DNA from: Maratus speciosus
Lineage: Eukaryota; Arthropoda; Arachnida; Araneae; Salticidae
Assembly (NCBI GenBank): GCA_963932465.1
Contig: OZ010798.1
Coordinates: forward strand, 17,282,981 to 17,346,980
Reading direction: 5' to 3'
Length of the DNA stretch: 64,000 bases
Both the position numbers and the translations under genes were made by a program. This document shows, piece by piece, positions 9,858 through 22,365 of this stretch; positions within the stretch are counted from its first letter, which is position 1, and each line of letters starts with the position of its first letter. A model generated the notes under the pieces. It ran no database searches, was not told where the DNA came from, and worked only from the letters and a program-made list of their open reading frames with translations.

Positions 9858-12641
9858 GGGGAAGGTGGCCTAAAATGATCTCCTTAAGGAGAAAACTTGT
9901 GTAAAATGACAAAACTGTTTAAATAAAACTTTTGCCCTATGCTAATATGTTTTACACTATATTGTGCATTATAAATATATCTTAATAATATTTTATACCC
10001 AAATTGTGTAATGAAAAAATAGATTTTTGAAAAGTGTCCTAAGGATTATTTTACCCTCACCAAAGGACAAAATGATTTTTCATTTAAAAATAATTGTAAA
10101 TTGTTTTTTATCGGCAAAATAAAGGATATAAATGTAATTATGATAATGCATAATGAAATAAAATAAGTTTTACAATCAAATAGCATACATAATTTTCCAA
10201 GCTTAGTTTATTCTTATAAGGACTGCTCGTTAAATGGCACTTCCCATCGATTATCTTTTTCACAAAGTGCTTAATTCTGTTTTTTTTAAAACGTTAGGAT
10301 AGCAAGCTAATAATAAGCTAGAAGTAGCTAGGAGTCGTTCGGTAGCTTCATCGCCCTGAGCCCAACCCTTCCCGCTTTTCGGTGTCTTTAATTTGTGTAA
10401 TTTCCCTTTTAAATTTGTCCGGTTTCAATTTTTGATTTTTTTTTTTTTTCAATCTGGCTTTCGCTAGAGAGTCTTTCATTCGGGGCGTGGCTGGGGACCT
10501 AAGAATCTTGCTTCCGCAAAAGAGTCGGACTAGAGTAGAAGAATAAAGGGCTGCGGACGAAGATGGGCCGTTCGCCACGGCGGTTATTATTTTGACTGAA
10601 AGAGAAAGATTTGGGGCAGCCACACATTTGGCTCCCATGATGGCTAAGACCCGGTACCAGATTTTCTTCAGCCAATGAAATGATAGTAAAACGACCCACA
10701 TAATGGATCATTTTACCTGGCAACATGGCCGCCAATTTTAGGTCATATAACTGGATAACGCTGAGAAACATAACAAACTTAGCAAGTGTAATTCACATCT
10801 AAAAGCATGCTTTATTAAGTAAACCAATTCATATTTCTATACATGAAACACTGTATATCTAAATAAATATGAAAATTAGTGCTTATCTTATAACAGATGT
10901 TATAAAACCCACTTTTTCAAAGAATTTTATTCGGATGCGTAATACTGCGATCGTTTGAATACCGCCATTGCTTCTTCTTCACTTGGCACAACTACACTGC
11001 TCAAAAAAATTAGGGGAGCAAGCAAAAAAGTGAAGAGAACAGAGCACGACTGCCATGTATGGGTATAAAACAGATAGTACATGTGTATCAATGTGCAATA
11101 CAGAAAAAAAGACGCAAAAAAATTTCAAGGGAGCTTTTATTCTTTGAAAAGATGGAAAGAACATGGAAAGATGGTTTGGGGCAACAATTTGGTTTTATGT
11201 AAATGATTAAAAAAAATTATTGTTTAAAATGATGCAAGATTTTTTAATATGGCGTGTGGTCTCCTTGAACAGCCAAGACTGCTGCACACCTGTTTTCCAT
11301 GGATGCGATGAGGTTATCGATAAGACTGGGGATTACTGTTCCACTGCTCAAGAATTGCAATCTCCAAGTCCCGGACAGTAAAAGGAGGCCTTGGTCTCGC
11401 AGCAATGCGTCGTCTGAGTATCTCCCAAATATGCTCGATCGGATTTAGGTCAAGAGAGCATGCTGGTCATTCCATATGCTGCATTGTTTTAGCTTCAAGC
11501 ATGTTTTCCACAAGACGAACTGCATGAGGTCTGTCATTATCATGCAAGGAAAAAAAAGAAATCACTAATTGCTGCAACATAAAATACGACATGAAGGCTC
11601 AGTATCTCGCCTGTATAACTTCGGACCGTCAAAGTGCCATTTCGAATGATATGCAAGCCCGTACGTCCACCTATGCTGATTCCAGCCCATAGCATCAACC
11701 CACCTTGTCTGTAATGTGATCTTTCATGAACGAATGTGGGATTATTTTGGGTGTCTCTTTCTCTCCATGTCAAAAAAAAATCAGATGTCACATCCAGACT
11801 GAATCGGGACTCATCTGTAAACAGAATTTGACTCCAACAACGTTGCCTCCAAACTCGATGTTCTGTTGCCCAACTTCTTTGGGCCGCACAGTTGCTTAAG
11901 ATCAACGGAATGCAGAACTTTTGCTTACGTGCATAGAGACCACCCTAATGAAGCCTATTTCAGACTGTTTGGCTGGGCACTCTTCGTCCTGTGGCCAAGA
12001 ACAACTGTGTTTGCAGCAGAGTAGCATTGCCCGTTCTGTCTCGACGAGCTGTTAACAGGATATTTCGGTCATCAGTTACTGTAGTAGCACATGGCCGACG
12101 TTGCCCTTGTCAGTGTCTACCATTCCTTGTGTCTTGGAATCAATTCCACAGCCTTTCATGGACACTTCTTGCGACCCTGACAGTGTCCGCTACACTTCGT
12201 TGTGTTTACCCAGATTCGCCTGTCCCGACAACACTCCAAGCCATGGATTCTGGTAAATCACATTGTTGTGACATTATGAAGTCACCTTTTCTCAAAACAC
12301 AAGCTGAGCAATTGAATTTTACAGCTGAGACCGTGAAACAGACGTTTCTGAAAAATCTCGATTTCTGCACTTATCTCCTTTTTCTAGTTTTTGATGTCAT
12401 AAACTTTAATTTGCACGTGAAATTTTCTTTATCTGTTTTCTACTACGTTTTAAATTATGGATGTTTTAATTTACGTTACTTATCGGTGTAAATATTTGCG
12501 TAACTTTGTTAAGACCATGTGCTCCCCTAATTGTTTTGAGCTGTGTAGTTTGTGTGTTACCCTGTAGATAGCGCGACCTGTCTGGAAGAAATCACATGTG
12601 GATCATTTTGCCCACTAGGATCATTTTAAGCCACCGTCCCC
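9858..12641. mobile_element. Pogo-like element copy 1, interrupted by a Tc1-like element
   Basis: The left end GGGGAAGGTGGCCTAAAATG and the right end (reverse complement GGGGACGGTGGCTTAAAATG) are inverted and flanked by TA on both sides (9856-9857 and 12642-12643). A second copy lies at 35829-35892 plus 54712-56234, and most of the body aligns collinearly. This copy lacks about 660 bp that copy 2 has between about 55000 and 55630. A minus-strand frame at 10499-10771 (PGKMIHYVGRF near its start) parallels copy 2's frame at 55390-55872. The TA target, TIR and transposase-tail-like residues suggest the pogo/Tigger group, but the catalytic core is not recognisable, so the superfamily is an inference. 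Confidence 0.7.
10995..12545 (-). mobile_element. Tc1-like transposon, degenerate
   Basis: The ends are inverted: CACTGCTCAAAAAAATTAGG on the left and, in reverse complement, CACAGCTCAAAACAATTAGG on the right, both continuing GGAGCA. The target duplication is TA at 10993-10994 and 12546-12547. The minus strand carries Tc1-type transposase pieces: the segment ILFTDESRFSL with the catalytic Asp, then GGLMLWAGIS and GRTGLHIIRNGTL (11540-11905), and further on SLDLNPIEHIWEILRRR (about 11400-11460), the usual region of the third catalytic residue. A stop sits where the family has Trp-Pro, and there are frameshifts, so it is inactive. Comparison with the uninterrupted copy near 56140 gives the exact empty site. 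Confidence 0.88.
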
Positions 12642-12739
12642 TATATATATAAATACATATATAATGATATAAAACTAAAAAGTTCTGTAATTTTGTTCCA
12701 GCACCTGAACATAAGTTTCATTGTTTACATCTTGATAAT

Positions 12740-13330
12740 GTGCAGATTTTAGGATAGCAGATTTGAGAGAGTCTGCTGTATACATTTTCCTGCGACCAAT
12801 CGATGAATTTCACAATATTTTTTTCTGATCAACTAATGAAATTCACATTTTTTTCCCTCACTATCGATTGACAAATTTTGTAATAATAAAAAAATCCCTC
12901 AATCAATTGGCAAATTTTGAAAAAAAAAATTACTATGACCGATAAACGAGTCTTAGAATTTGTCATAGTGACCATTTGATAAATTCCACAGTATTTTAAA
13001 GCAGCCAATTGAAGAATATAGTGCCTCTTTTTTTCAAGAATCAACTGACGAATTTTGCAATATTTTCCTTTTACCGATTGGTAAAGTTTTGCGGGTTTTT
13101 CTTGCAAGCTATCGACAAACGAAAGGGTTTTTTTTTTTTTACTCAACCAGTCAACAAACTTGAGGACTATCTCCCCGCAACTGGCTGTTTAATCATTCAT
13201 TTCTACTGTGGCCGATTTTTGAATTTTGTGATTTTTCAGCCGATTGATGGATTAATTTTCAAAAAGGTCAGCAAGTGCTACCGGATATGTAAAATATTTA
13301 AAAAGGGCCTCCAGTCACATAAAATAGTTC
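12740..13330. repeat. Degenerate minisatellite, family member 1
   Basis: Loosely periodic units of about 40-55 bp with words of the type GATTGACAAATTTTG and GATGAATTTCACAATATTTT separated by T- or A-rich runs. The same word set, on either strand, appears at 45480-46050 and 58780-59930. The open frames on both strands are by-products of the repeat. The array ends just upstream of exon 2 and has no recognised gene. Confidence 0.5.
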
Positions 13331-13444
13331 AAAGCATCTGCCATGGTGCTGTACCCTGCCAAATTAGCCTAGAGTCAACACTAGTTATGACTAAAGTTAA
13401 CTCATAAAATTTAAATTTAAAAGGTAAATTTTGACCCCCTACAG

Positions 13445-13636
13445 GAACATTTTGAAGATTCTGAATTTGAGCAAAATCGTGCTGATGGTTGGAAAAAACT
13501 GAAGCAAACAGCAGTTCCAACAAAATTTGATGTACCAAATACACCAGTAAAAATGACTGCAAAACAAGTCAAAGGATTTAGTAATCCAACAAAGCCTGGA
13601 TCACTTTTAGATGTCCATTTACAGGATGTACACCAG
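13445..13636 (+). CDS. Exon 2: C-terminal half of the THAP domain plus linker
   Basis: This exon encodes 64 residues starting EHFEDSEF. It is preceded by CCCCCTACAG and followed by the donor GTAAAT at 13637, both phase 0. Joined to exon 1, it supplies the last zinc ligand (LCNEH, H53), the conserved HF pair and the AVPT motif that closes THAP domains (here AVPTKF). The remaining residues, through SLLDVHLQDVHQ, are a linker. The reading frame is uninterrupted and the splice phases agree, so the THAP domain is complete despite the 11-kb intron. Intron 2 is only 460 bp and leads to the first coiled-coil exon. Confidence 0.9.
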
Positions 13637-14096
13637 GTAAATAATTTTTCAAATTACATTAAAGATTTTTAATGGCATATCTTTAGTTTTTAATGCATTT
13701 ATTACATTTCATGAAGGTGATAAGTTTACGCACAAAAACAAAATAAAGTTTAAAATGTCATATATTTTAAAGTTATGAAAGCTTTAAAATTTTTGAATAA
13801 TCATAATAATTTTAAAATTTGGTCATTGTACCAGTATGAAAATAAAAATTTGGATAGAGATGAGTAGTAATGAAACAGTCACACTAACTAAAATTACATA
13901 TGTATTTTTGTGTTATCTGTTAGGTATGAGAAAAAAAAATAACTTGTATGTATACCTATTTATAAACAAACTACATGAATATAAACATACTAACTGTACT
14001 TTATTTACTTGGCTGAGGTGTTACTACATATAAGCTCTTAAGACAGTGAATGAGTTATATTTTGCTTTTATCTCATTACAGAATTGATTTTTTTAG

Positions 14097-14180
14097 ATTG
14101 ATGTCCAAAAAAAATGCCAAGAAGCAGAAATAGCAGCATTGAAGCAAAAACTTGTGGACATGGAAGCAAGACTAAAGATG
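14097..14180 (+). CDS. Exon 3: coiled-coil unit 1 (28 residues)
   Basis: An 84-nt phase-0 exon with acceptor TTTTTTTAG ending at 14096 and donor GTATGA at 14181. The peptide begins IDVQKKCQEAEIAAL and ends MEARLKM. Hydrophobic residues fall at unit positions 12, 15, 19, 22 and 26, the a/d spacing of a coiled coil, and match the hydrophobic positions of exons 4-6. It is more diverged than those three and lacks their N(N/Y)xEK start. It is probably an older member of the same exon family. THAP proteins commonly carry a coiled coil for dimerisation, which is the likely role here. Confidence 0.82.
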
Positions 14181-14434
14181 GTATGAATTTTTGTAGAAAT
14201 AATTTTATCATTTTATAGATTGGAATAGTATCCAACTTACTTATATTTAAATGACTTTCAACAAATGTATTCCATAACTGCCAATCATTCAATTTTTTAA
14301 GTCAAATAAATAAAGTTTGGACTAGAAATTTTATTTAATTACCACAATCAAATTACTAGCACATATAAACAAAACACATTTTATTAAATACATTTTCTAA
14401 TTCAAAACCTGTATGATACTCCTCTATGACACCC

Positions 14435-14469
<35 letters not shown>

Positions 14470-16120
14470 TTGCTTAAAACAAATTATTATTGGCAGTTTT
14501 TGTTTTAAATTTATATATAGGTGAGATTTTCATGCTCTCTCACCCTCCCCCCCGTTCTTCTTTTTATTGGCAAAGTTCCATTTATCTTTTCTGAAGAATT
14601 CTTCTTTAAAAAAATATATATATATATAATCTTGCAACTTTCAAAAAAATTCTGTGAAAATAAGGCTCATAATGTATTGTAGCATATTGTTGATCTCAGT
14701 TTAAATATGCGGGGCTAAAATTTCTCTCTTGGTCCTGTAGGTTTAGTTTTTCTGTGCTAACATAGCAATGCCACTTCTGCCAAATTAAGTTTGTTTCCTC
14801 AATGCGATTAATAAGAATATTTGAGCCAGCTAATTGTTTGTACTTTTAGATGATTGTTAAAAAAATTTGAACACTGTGGTAATAGATTATACCTATTATT
14901 ACCTGTCTTTAAAGTAAAATGCTAATGTTCATCAAAATATTTATACTTCAGGGATGGTCACAGACTTCTCATATAAGTAGACCCAGATTTGATAACCTTT
15001 TCTCGAAGCCTTCATCTCTGCCCACTGTCACATGATTGTGGGCAGAGGTAGTGCGCCAAACTGGTTTTTCTCCCAAAATCTCCTCGGAATGTCTCTCCAG
15101 ATTCCCGCTGAAACTATTATGTGAGAATGAAATCCAAAAGTTGCCAATAAACGGATCACTGCCAAAAAATGACACCCTTTTGGCAATGAAGACGGAAACA
15201 TGTTGGATTCAAGTTCTGGTCAAAAGAACAATGGGATTCGCTCTCTAGTCCTATCTTTCCTCTGAGGAGATGGTGACTACGCTGTGGTGATATACTTTGA
15301 GGAACATTTTCCAGATGTAAAACTATTAGGCTTTATTTTGCATCAATTGTTTAATATAGAGTTCCATTTCCCAAAGTTTAATATGTTGAGCTGCATCTTT
15401 TATTTCAGACCAAATGCTAATACCAAAAGGTTTTACGACAGAGTTGCTGTAGGTCAGGAAAACATGCAAAAGCTAGGGAATTAGAAAATTAAGGTAAAAA
15501 GCCAAGGAAATTTTAAAATATTTGAAGAGGTCAGGGAATGCAAAATACACAATATGAACTTTTAAAAGCTCACCGTTTTACTTAAAAGACGACAAAAATA
15601 ATACAATAGATGTTACAAGTTAAAAATACACATTTTATTTAAAACTTCTTAGTATTTTCGGCCTGCATTTCCCGTGGCCATCATCAGGGATTTTTGTTGT
15701 TGTTTGTATCAAAGTGAAATGCTGCATTTTGTCTTATGATTTTATTTACAATGAGGTCAGGGAATTTTTGTTGCACTACTTACTCTCCAACAGGATCTTG
15801 ATTATCATCGTAAATGAAGAAATTTTGAATTAATTATTCCTCTGATGTAAAATTTTTATATAAAATTTATAGAAACTATGAAAAAGATAAACTTGACCCA
15901 AATCCTAAAAATCTCTTTGAAGTCAACCCGAAAAAAATAATTTTCATAGAACCCGAAACATCAAAGACAATTTTCGATGACCTCAAGCCAACCTCAAGAA
16001 CTGTAACCCAGAATAGACCTGAAATAACAGAAAATTAATACCATATTTAAAACCTGGAAAGGTCAAAGAATTTTTTTTACCAGAATTGTGTAGAAATCCT
16101 GTCTGAGTGAATTATATCTG
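14181..16120. other. Intron 3, first part, no gene recognised
   Basis: Mostly AT-rich DNA with an A-tract at about 14440-14467. Two patches stand out. Positions 14950-15250 are richer in G+C, with short open frames on both strands but no recognised homology. Around 15650-15700, the sequence CGGCCTGCATTTCCCGTGGC followed by CATCATCAGG resembles a motif I associate with Penelope-like elements. Neither is enough to annotate a gene. Confidence 0.3.
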
Positions 16121-16124
16121 CTGG

Positions 16125-16300
16125 ATTTGTCCAGGATAGCTTAGTCCATAGACAATTGGCAGCTAAAGCCAAAAGGTCCTAGTTTTGAGTCTTGACCTTG
16201 GCACATTTTTGCACAGTTGGGGTACATTTTAATTTGCATCTCTTTTCCTGTCAGTTTGATTCAGTTAAGATTCAACATTAAAAAATAATTTTGAATATTT
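16125..16300 (+). mobile_element. tRNA-derived SINE fragment (candidate)
   Basis: The segment from about 16133 has a tRNA-like layout. GGATAGCTTAGTCCA resembles an RNA polymerase III box A, and AAGGTCCTAGTTTTGAGTC about 45 nt later resembles a box B (GGTTCGANTC type). A tail of unknown sequence and a T/A-rich end follow by about 16310. Substitutions in both boxes and the lack of a clear acceptor stem argue against a functional tRNA gene. Target duplications were not identified. Confidence 0.5.
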
Positions 16301-16454
16301 TTTTTTTTCAAACAACATGTAAGTAAAATTGAAAAAAAAAATGTTATTGTGTTCTTAATTGTTCTTTTCTTCAAAATATAGAAAAAAATTATTTCCTTTC
16401 ACTGAATTCAAATTATTTTTTCCTCTTGTTCCAATTTGTTTTCATTATATTTTT

Positions 16455-18741
16455 AGGGTTCCGTACTTAAAATGTAAAAACGGAACCATTATAAGATCAC
16501 TCCTGTGTCTGTCTGTCTGTCACAGTCATTTTGCTCGTAAACTATGGAGCATGGAAAGTTCAAATTCCAGGAAGTAATAAAGACTATTGACCCACATATT
16601 TTCAGATTAATAAACATTCATAAATATATTTAGTAAAAATGTAGAGGGGCTATATGTATAATTATGATACTTGAGAAAAAAAACTCTTTTCTTTGTATAT
16701 CGTGTGGGGTATCGTGTGAAAGCTTTCGTAACGCTGAACTCAAAAATACATTCCTTTTAATTTTAGGTATTATATTTTCAAGGATATTGTCGAAAATGTA
16801 ACGCAAAAATATGTTCTCCCCCATCTAATTCCGAATCCACTGAAACTAAAATTATGAAAAAATTAGAGGTAGTAGACGTTAATTTAAACCTTGCAGGAAA
16901 ATTATAGCGATTACCCTAGGTCACATAGTTTTTGAGAAAATCGCATTTTTCTGTTAGACATAAACTTCGATTTATGGGCATTCAGTAAAAGTGTTGAGCA
17001 GCGCTGGTGGTACCTATCGTAGCAGAAGTATAAAAACATTGTTTATAAAGATTTTTGAAAAAAAATCATCAGTAATTAGCTGAGATATTAACCCTTAAAG
17101 ATACAACCAGTTTGGACATACATAATGACAGGAGCGGCGTACTCTATGCCTAGTTAACAACTTTTAATGATATATATGTGTTATGTAATGTCCAGTAGCA
17201 GTATAAAAGCAATAAATGTCAAATTGTTAAAAACAGACTAATTTAAGGGGTCTCAGGACTCTTAAAATTGGAAAAAAAGAAAAAAAAAAGACCATTTTCA
17301 AGATTTAATGTCCTAAAATGTACATGATTTTAAAACGTAATTTTAATTGGGATGAAAGATATAAGTATGTTCTTTTATGTCATGTATTTAAAAAATTGCA
17401 AGATGCAGATTGCAAAAATTTATAGGGTCTCGAAACTGTTAGACATTTGTCGAACAGAAAATTGGCATAACAGTTAACGCGCAGGATTACAAAATAAATA
17501 TTGCAAGTAGAATGAAAATTTATGTATACTTATACTTCAGATTGTAATAATTACTCTGAACGTAAATAAATTTATATTTAAAGCATTTTTATATTTTTAA
17601 TGCACTGTTGCATTTAGCTAATACAAAATTTTGAAAATTTCAGCAGTATAATCATCTAAAAAAATATTTTTTTTAACTATAAAAAGGAAATTTTAGGTTC
17701 AGTTTATACAGAATAACATGAAAAATATGTTTTGAAAATTGCATGAAAAAATATTCAGAATTGTGCGTTATACCCAAAAACGTCATTTGGATAAAAATGA
17801 CTTCAAAGTTTCGGAAACTGCACTTGAGCTATTGGGCGGGTATAATTCTAGAAGCCATAACTTCTGTTCTAATGGGAATTTCAAGAAAACATTTATATTA
17901 AAATGTTCAGAAAAAACAGGAGTTTAACATCTAAAAAAAATTAAATTTTTAATCTTTAAGAGTACTGCGATCACTTAAACCTTTCCGGTGCGCAGTAATT
18001 CTGTTTATAAACTAAAGAAATAATGGATTGACACCAGAATTTATAAACGAATTTATTAGAAAATACAAACTTGCTTATTTTCACCTCCATTATAAAAGTA
18101 ATTTTTTAATTAAATATTCTTCGTGCCGTTTGTCAGCTTTGGAATTAAAATTAGGTGTTTAAGAACACTGCCCTCGAAAGGTTTAATTAGAATGAATCAC
18201 ACAAATATTATGGGATTTGCGACTAGTTTGCATTGAGTGGATCTCTCAAAACGCCTCGATTGACTTTAAAAGTTAATTAAAAACCTATCTGTAAAAACAC
18301 GCCATGGACCAAGGCGGCATTGCAACTTTGTGACCTCCATTCGAAGAGCGCTTAGCACAATGCCAAATTTAAACTTTTAACAAAGGTTTTGTTTAGATAC
18401 CCTGTAGAAATAAAGGTTATTACTACGCTGAATTTAGTTTTATGAAATGCCAAATGAAGTTTAAATATGCACGGCTTTTATTGTCAGTACCGAATTAAGT
18501 TCATCATAAACGGATTAGGATAATATTAAAAAATGAGTTATACAGAATAGCTATATTTGATATTATTTTGGTTCCATATCTCTTTGAACTTTCATGGTAT
18601 ATCCATTTACACTTTTCTAGTATATACAGTTATAGCCAAGCCTACGTTGTATAGTTTTTTACAAAGTCTTGGTATTCTTTTAGCAACTGTTTTTTTAATA
18701 ATACAATTACAAATTCATATATTTATTCTGTGGAACCCTTA
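16455..18741. mobile_element. Candidate element bounded by inverted AGGGTTCC ends
   Basis: The left end AGGGTTCCGTACTTAAAATG is followed by a (GTCT)n-rich stretch. The right end, GTGGAACCCTTAG, is its short inverse. A left-end-like sequence with GTCAGTCTGTCACAG also occurs near 45890. This start (GGGTTCCGTA followed by CTGTCTGTC) is a familiar pattern in arthropod repeats. The interior encodes nothing recognisable and is itself hit by a piggyBac-type MITE at 17975-18186. The right boundary rests on a short match only. Confidence 0.4.
17975..18186. mobile_element. piggyBac-type MITE, TTAA target duplication
   Basis: TTAA at 17975-17978 and 18183-18186 flanks inverted ends: ACCTTTCCGGTGCGCAGT on the left and ACTGCCCTCGAAAGGT on the right, which share ACCTTTC/GAAAGGT and the inner GCAGT/ACTGC. 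TTAA duplication with short imperfect TIRs is characteristic of piggyBac-type elements. It lies inside the larger candidate element at 16455-18741 and has no coding capacity. Confidence 0.6.
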
Positions 18742-19319
18742 GAGATTATTGAACAGCATGTTTGCTGCATCCAGGGTTTTTTTTTTATTTAATGGGTGCT
18801 CAGCACTCATACATGCATTGATGACTGTGGTTTTAATGAGTTTTGTGCAGTTTAGGAATTAGATCTAATTTCCTGTATCCAGTTATATATATATATTTCT
18901 GTTTGGCACCATGTGGATGGAAAAAGTATTTTTTACTGGTGCTGCGCTAATGGAAAAATACATGAAAAAGTAAATTCTTTCTTTTTTCTGGTACCTAACA
19001 ATAATAAACAGGAAATCCATCAAATAATTTTTTAAAAGATTCTTCGGGTTCTTACTTAGTCCCACTCTTAAAATTTTCGATGTACTTTTAGAAAAATTAA
19101 AATTTATTATAAAATATCTTGACTTAAATTTTAATATAAATTTTTTAAAGGTTAAATTTAATTAATGATTTAAAAAAATCAATATAAATCAGGAATGTAA
19201 TCGTGATTGAAAAAAAGCTGATTTAAATCAATGCAGTTCAGTACTTAATAGTATGACAATTTCCAAAATAGAAATTTTTTTCAGTGCCTTGTTCTATCTT
19301 AGCAAATTTTACTGCTGCA

Positions 19320-20130
19320 CGGTGGGACATTTAGCGATTCTACCTGGCCAAAATCATTTTTGGCATTAATATAGTCGCATCGCCATGAAATTGAAAAATG
19401 TTATTGATATTCACTATTGAATGTTAGGTATTGAAAAATGAAATGTGTAGCAGTCATAATTCCATTACAGGGACATTCAAAAGAATTTCATTGCACTATG
19501 GCCTATGGGAAAAAATCATTTGTGATGGGTTTTACTGATGTTTCAGAATTTCAAACACATTGAAATTTATATACATATGAAGTACACCACAAGATGCTTG
19601 CTACAGAGTATGTTATAGTTAGCATTTATCGATCATTTACATTGACAATAAAAATAATTACGTTGCATTACGGTCTATGGAGAAAAATTATTTGTGGTGT
19701 ATTTTGTTCATGTTACACTATTTAAAACATATTCAAATGGATATATATCTCCAAGGCGGTCTATAAGATGAATTGAATATGATGTGCGTAGCGTTCATCT
19801 TTCATATACAGGGGCACACAAAACAAATCAGTTATATTTCTTTCTATGAACAATAATTGCTGGAAATGTGTTTTCAGTTGTGCGTTGATTTTTTAAATAA
19901 AAAAAATTTGCATACTATTTAGCGTGCATAAATTCTATAAATCATATACAGGACTGCACAAAACATCTGAAGTACATTTCCATTTATTCACGGAAAAATG
20001 TGAAGGGGAATTATCAACTGTGTTATGCATTCCCTAACTGTTCTAAATTGTAACATATTATGCATTATATGATAAATCTGTAATTCATATACAGTGATGT
20101 ACAAAATTTTATGTTTTTTTTTTTACTTTG
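19320..20130. repeat. Diverged tandem repeat, about 140-170-bp unit, about 5 copies
   Basis: A landmark of the form CATATACAGGGGCACACAAAAC, followed by a CATTRCGGTCTATGG-like block and an AAATTATTTGTGRTG-like block, recurs with its ACAG(G/T) core near 19468, 19638, 19808, 19949 and 20096. Spacings are therefore about 170, 170, 141 and 147 bp. The units are diverged and noncoding. The array lies in intron 3. Confidence 0.6.
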
Positions 20131-20139
20131 GTTGAATTT

Positions 20140-22365
20140 GTTCTTTCAAACGTGTTATGCGTTTTGCAAATTATTACCTAAAAGTCGTTTTTCACGTTAT
20201 TAAACTATGAAGTTTTATTACAGCAGTCTGAATGCGTTGAAAAAAATTTCATAATTAGCCTGATGCATGATTTTACGTTCTTGTTGATAATTGTAATGAT
20301 ACTTTCTTAATGGTAAGGAAGGTAAAGCGATAAAGCTATTTTTGTATCATTATAATAACAAATCATTAAAAAAAAAAAAATTCTAAAATTCTATTAATAT
20401 TTAACATACGAGACAAACATTTGACAGCTTTTATAAAAATTCCTGTGTTATATATTGTATTGTATATTTATATTTATCTCTGCACAGCAGAACCTTACGT
20501 AGAAAATGGGAATCTTAATACGTCATTGGGAAAAGGTCTACATTATGTCTTGCATTGTATCCAACATGAATTTGGAAAATTTGTCTGGATCAGTTTTGCA
20601 ACCACTCGAAATTTGAAGCCAAGTAATATATTTTACATCAATTTGTCCTGAGATATCTGCATACAACTGGCAACTTTTGTCTAAATTTGGCCATAAATTT
20701 AAGCATTTCACGCTTTCAAAACTTTATGTGCTCTTCATTGCAATTTTCCTCTATAAACAAAATATTTTCAACCAAACTCACATTTTCAATAAATTTTAAA
20801 TCTTGTTGGCATTGCATAATGGTGTAAAAGTTTATTTATACGATTCACTTAAATTCTGCTGACTTTGATAAAAGGAAAATGGTACTTGAACTAAAATTTA
20901 AAAAATATTTACTTAGATTTAATAAGGTAATAACAATTCAAAAAACTCGGGAGGCAGATAAATTAGACTGGAATGAAAAGGTAATAATCTAAACTATTTA
21001 ACAATACCAAAAATTGAGCTTAATCTTGCTTTATCATACAATCTTTTTTATATTAAAAATGAAAAAATTGTAAAAAAATACAAAGTGTTTGCAACATTAA
21101 ATATGAAATAACAGCTGAAATTTATGCACATAAATCTAATAAAATAAAGTCCATATTTTGTTTGGAAGCGTTCATAATCAAGCTGTATATTTTTTTCTGC
21201 TTCAGGTAATAGATTAAACAACTATACTCAATGTGATTGATTCATTCCCAACTTTGCACTAGTCTATGGACCATGCAAGTATATTTATATCAAAACTAAT
21301 AGCAGGGTACAATGTCCTAACTATTAAGCTATAAGAGGCAAAAAATAAATTACGTTAGGAGAAACTTTTAAAAATCGATTTCTGACCTAGCTAGACAAAA
21401 TGTTTCATTTGGTGAGTAAAGGAACAATCAGATTCGCCAAATTGCGAGTGCTCAATTTCTGCTCATTTTAAGCGTGTGCCAGTACAGTCGTGATTGTTAT
21501 CGGCGTTACTGAACGATTCATGTCACTTTTCATGTTCAATCGCACAGTGTCATTTACATTACTCTATTTATAGAGGTACTGAGTCAACACCAGCCAGTCT
21601 AATAATAGCCAAATATACAGAAGGGATTATGCGATTGGTATTTCTCTAGTCAGTTGATCACTATTTATGCACCAGCATCGTGCCAGTAAAAACACAAACA
21701 AAATTACTTGCACCAAGTGCCAAATAGAGAAGAGTTTTGCTGGAATGCGGGCGTGGCAGGTCAATATTTTCTATCTGTTAGAGTAGAAATCTCGTAGCAA
21801 TTTTTAGTGTATATTTTCATAAAGGTAAATCAAAGATCATCACTGTTTTTAATTTTTATTTAGACTGCTAAAAGAATATCTCAAACATTTACACATTTAG
21901 GAGACATTCAGAATGTACTTATTTTTAATAGTTTCTGTAGCGGATAGTCGAATTTCCATTTTATATACAATTACAAAAAAATAGGTTGTTTTATAACATA
22001 TTGAAAAAAAGAGATATAATAAGGGTTTAAAGATAGATTTTAAAGTGTTTCACGCCGAATCTATTTTGCTAACTTTTTTTTCATTTGGCTACTGTTTTTT
22101 ATTTCTTATTCGCCAAAACCCAGTGAGAACACTGGTTTGCATATGCTTTTTTGTGTGGTAAATTTTATTTCATCTAATTATTTGTTTAATGTTCAAAACT
22201 TATATTTTCAGCCTTAAAAAAATTAGTAACCTTCTTCTTGTTCCTTACACTTTGTTCTTGAAATAACTTAGGATTGATATTTCACTGTTTTGTTTCGATA
22301 TTTTTCAGTTATTTACAAATTTATACTTGTCTCTAATGCATTTGAAATGTATGGTTTATTTGTAG
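20140..22365. other. Intron 3, last part, no gene recognised
   Basis: AT-rich intronic DNA without a recognised repeat or coding exon. Positions 21400-21780 are slightly richer in G+C but carry no open frame with coding character. Confidence 0.35.

Noticed and set aside
10348..10771. Minus-strand open frames of 117 and 90 codons as host genes
   Set aside because: They lie inside the pogo-like element and have a counterpart in its second copy, so they belong to the transposon.
12829..13407. Open frames of 105 and 132 codons upstream of exon 2
   Set aside because: They come from the degenerate minisatellite. The second ends just before the exon 2 acceptor but shares no frame or homology with the THAP protein.
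15640..15710. Hammerhead-ribozyme-like core on the minus strand (CTGATGA ... GGCC ... GGCC-GAAA)
   Set aside because: The core and a short stem II can be drawn and a weak stem III is possible, but I find no complementary stem I around the cleavage position. Kept only as a possible Penelope-type remnant.
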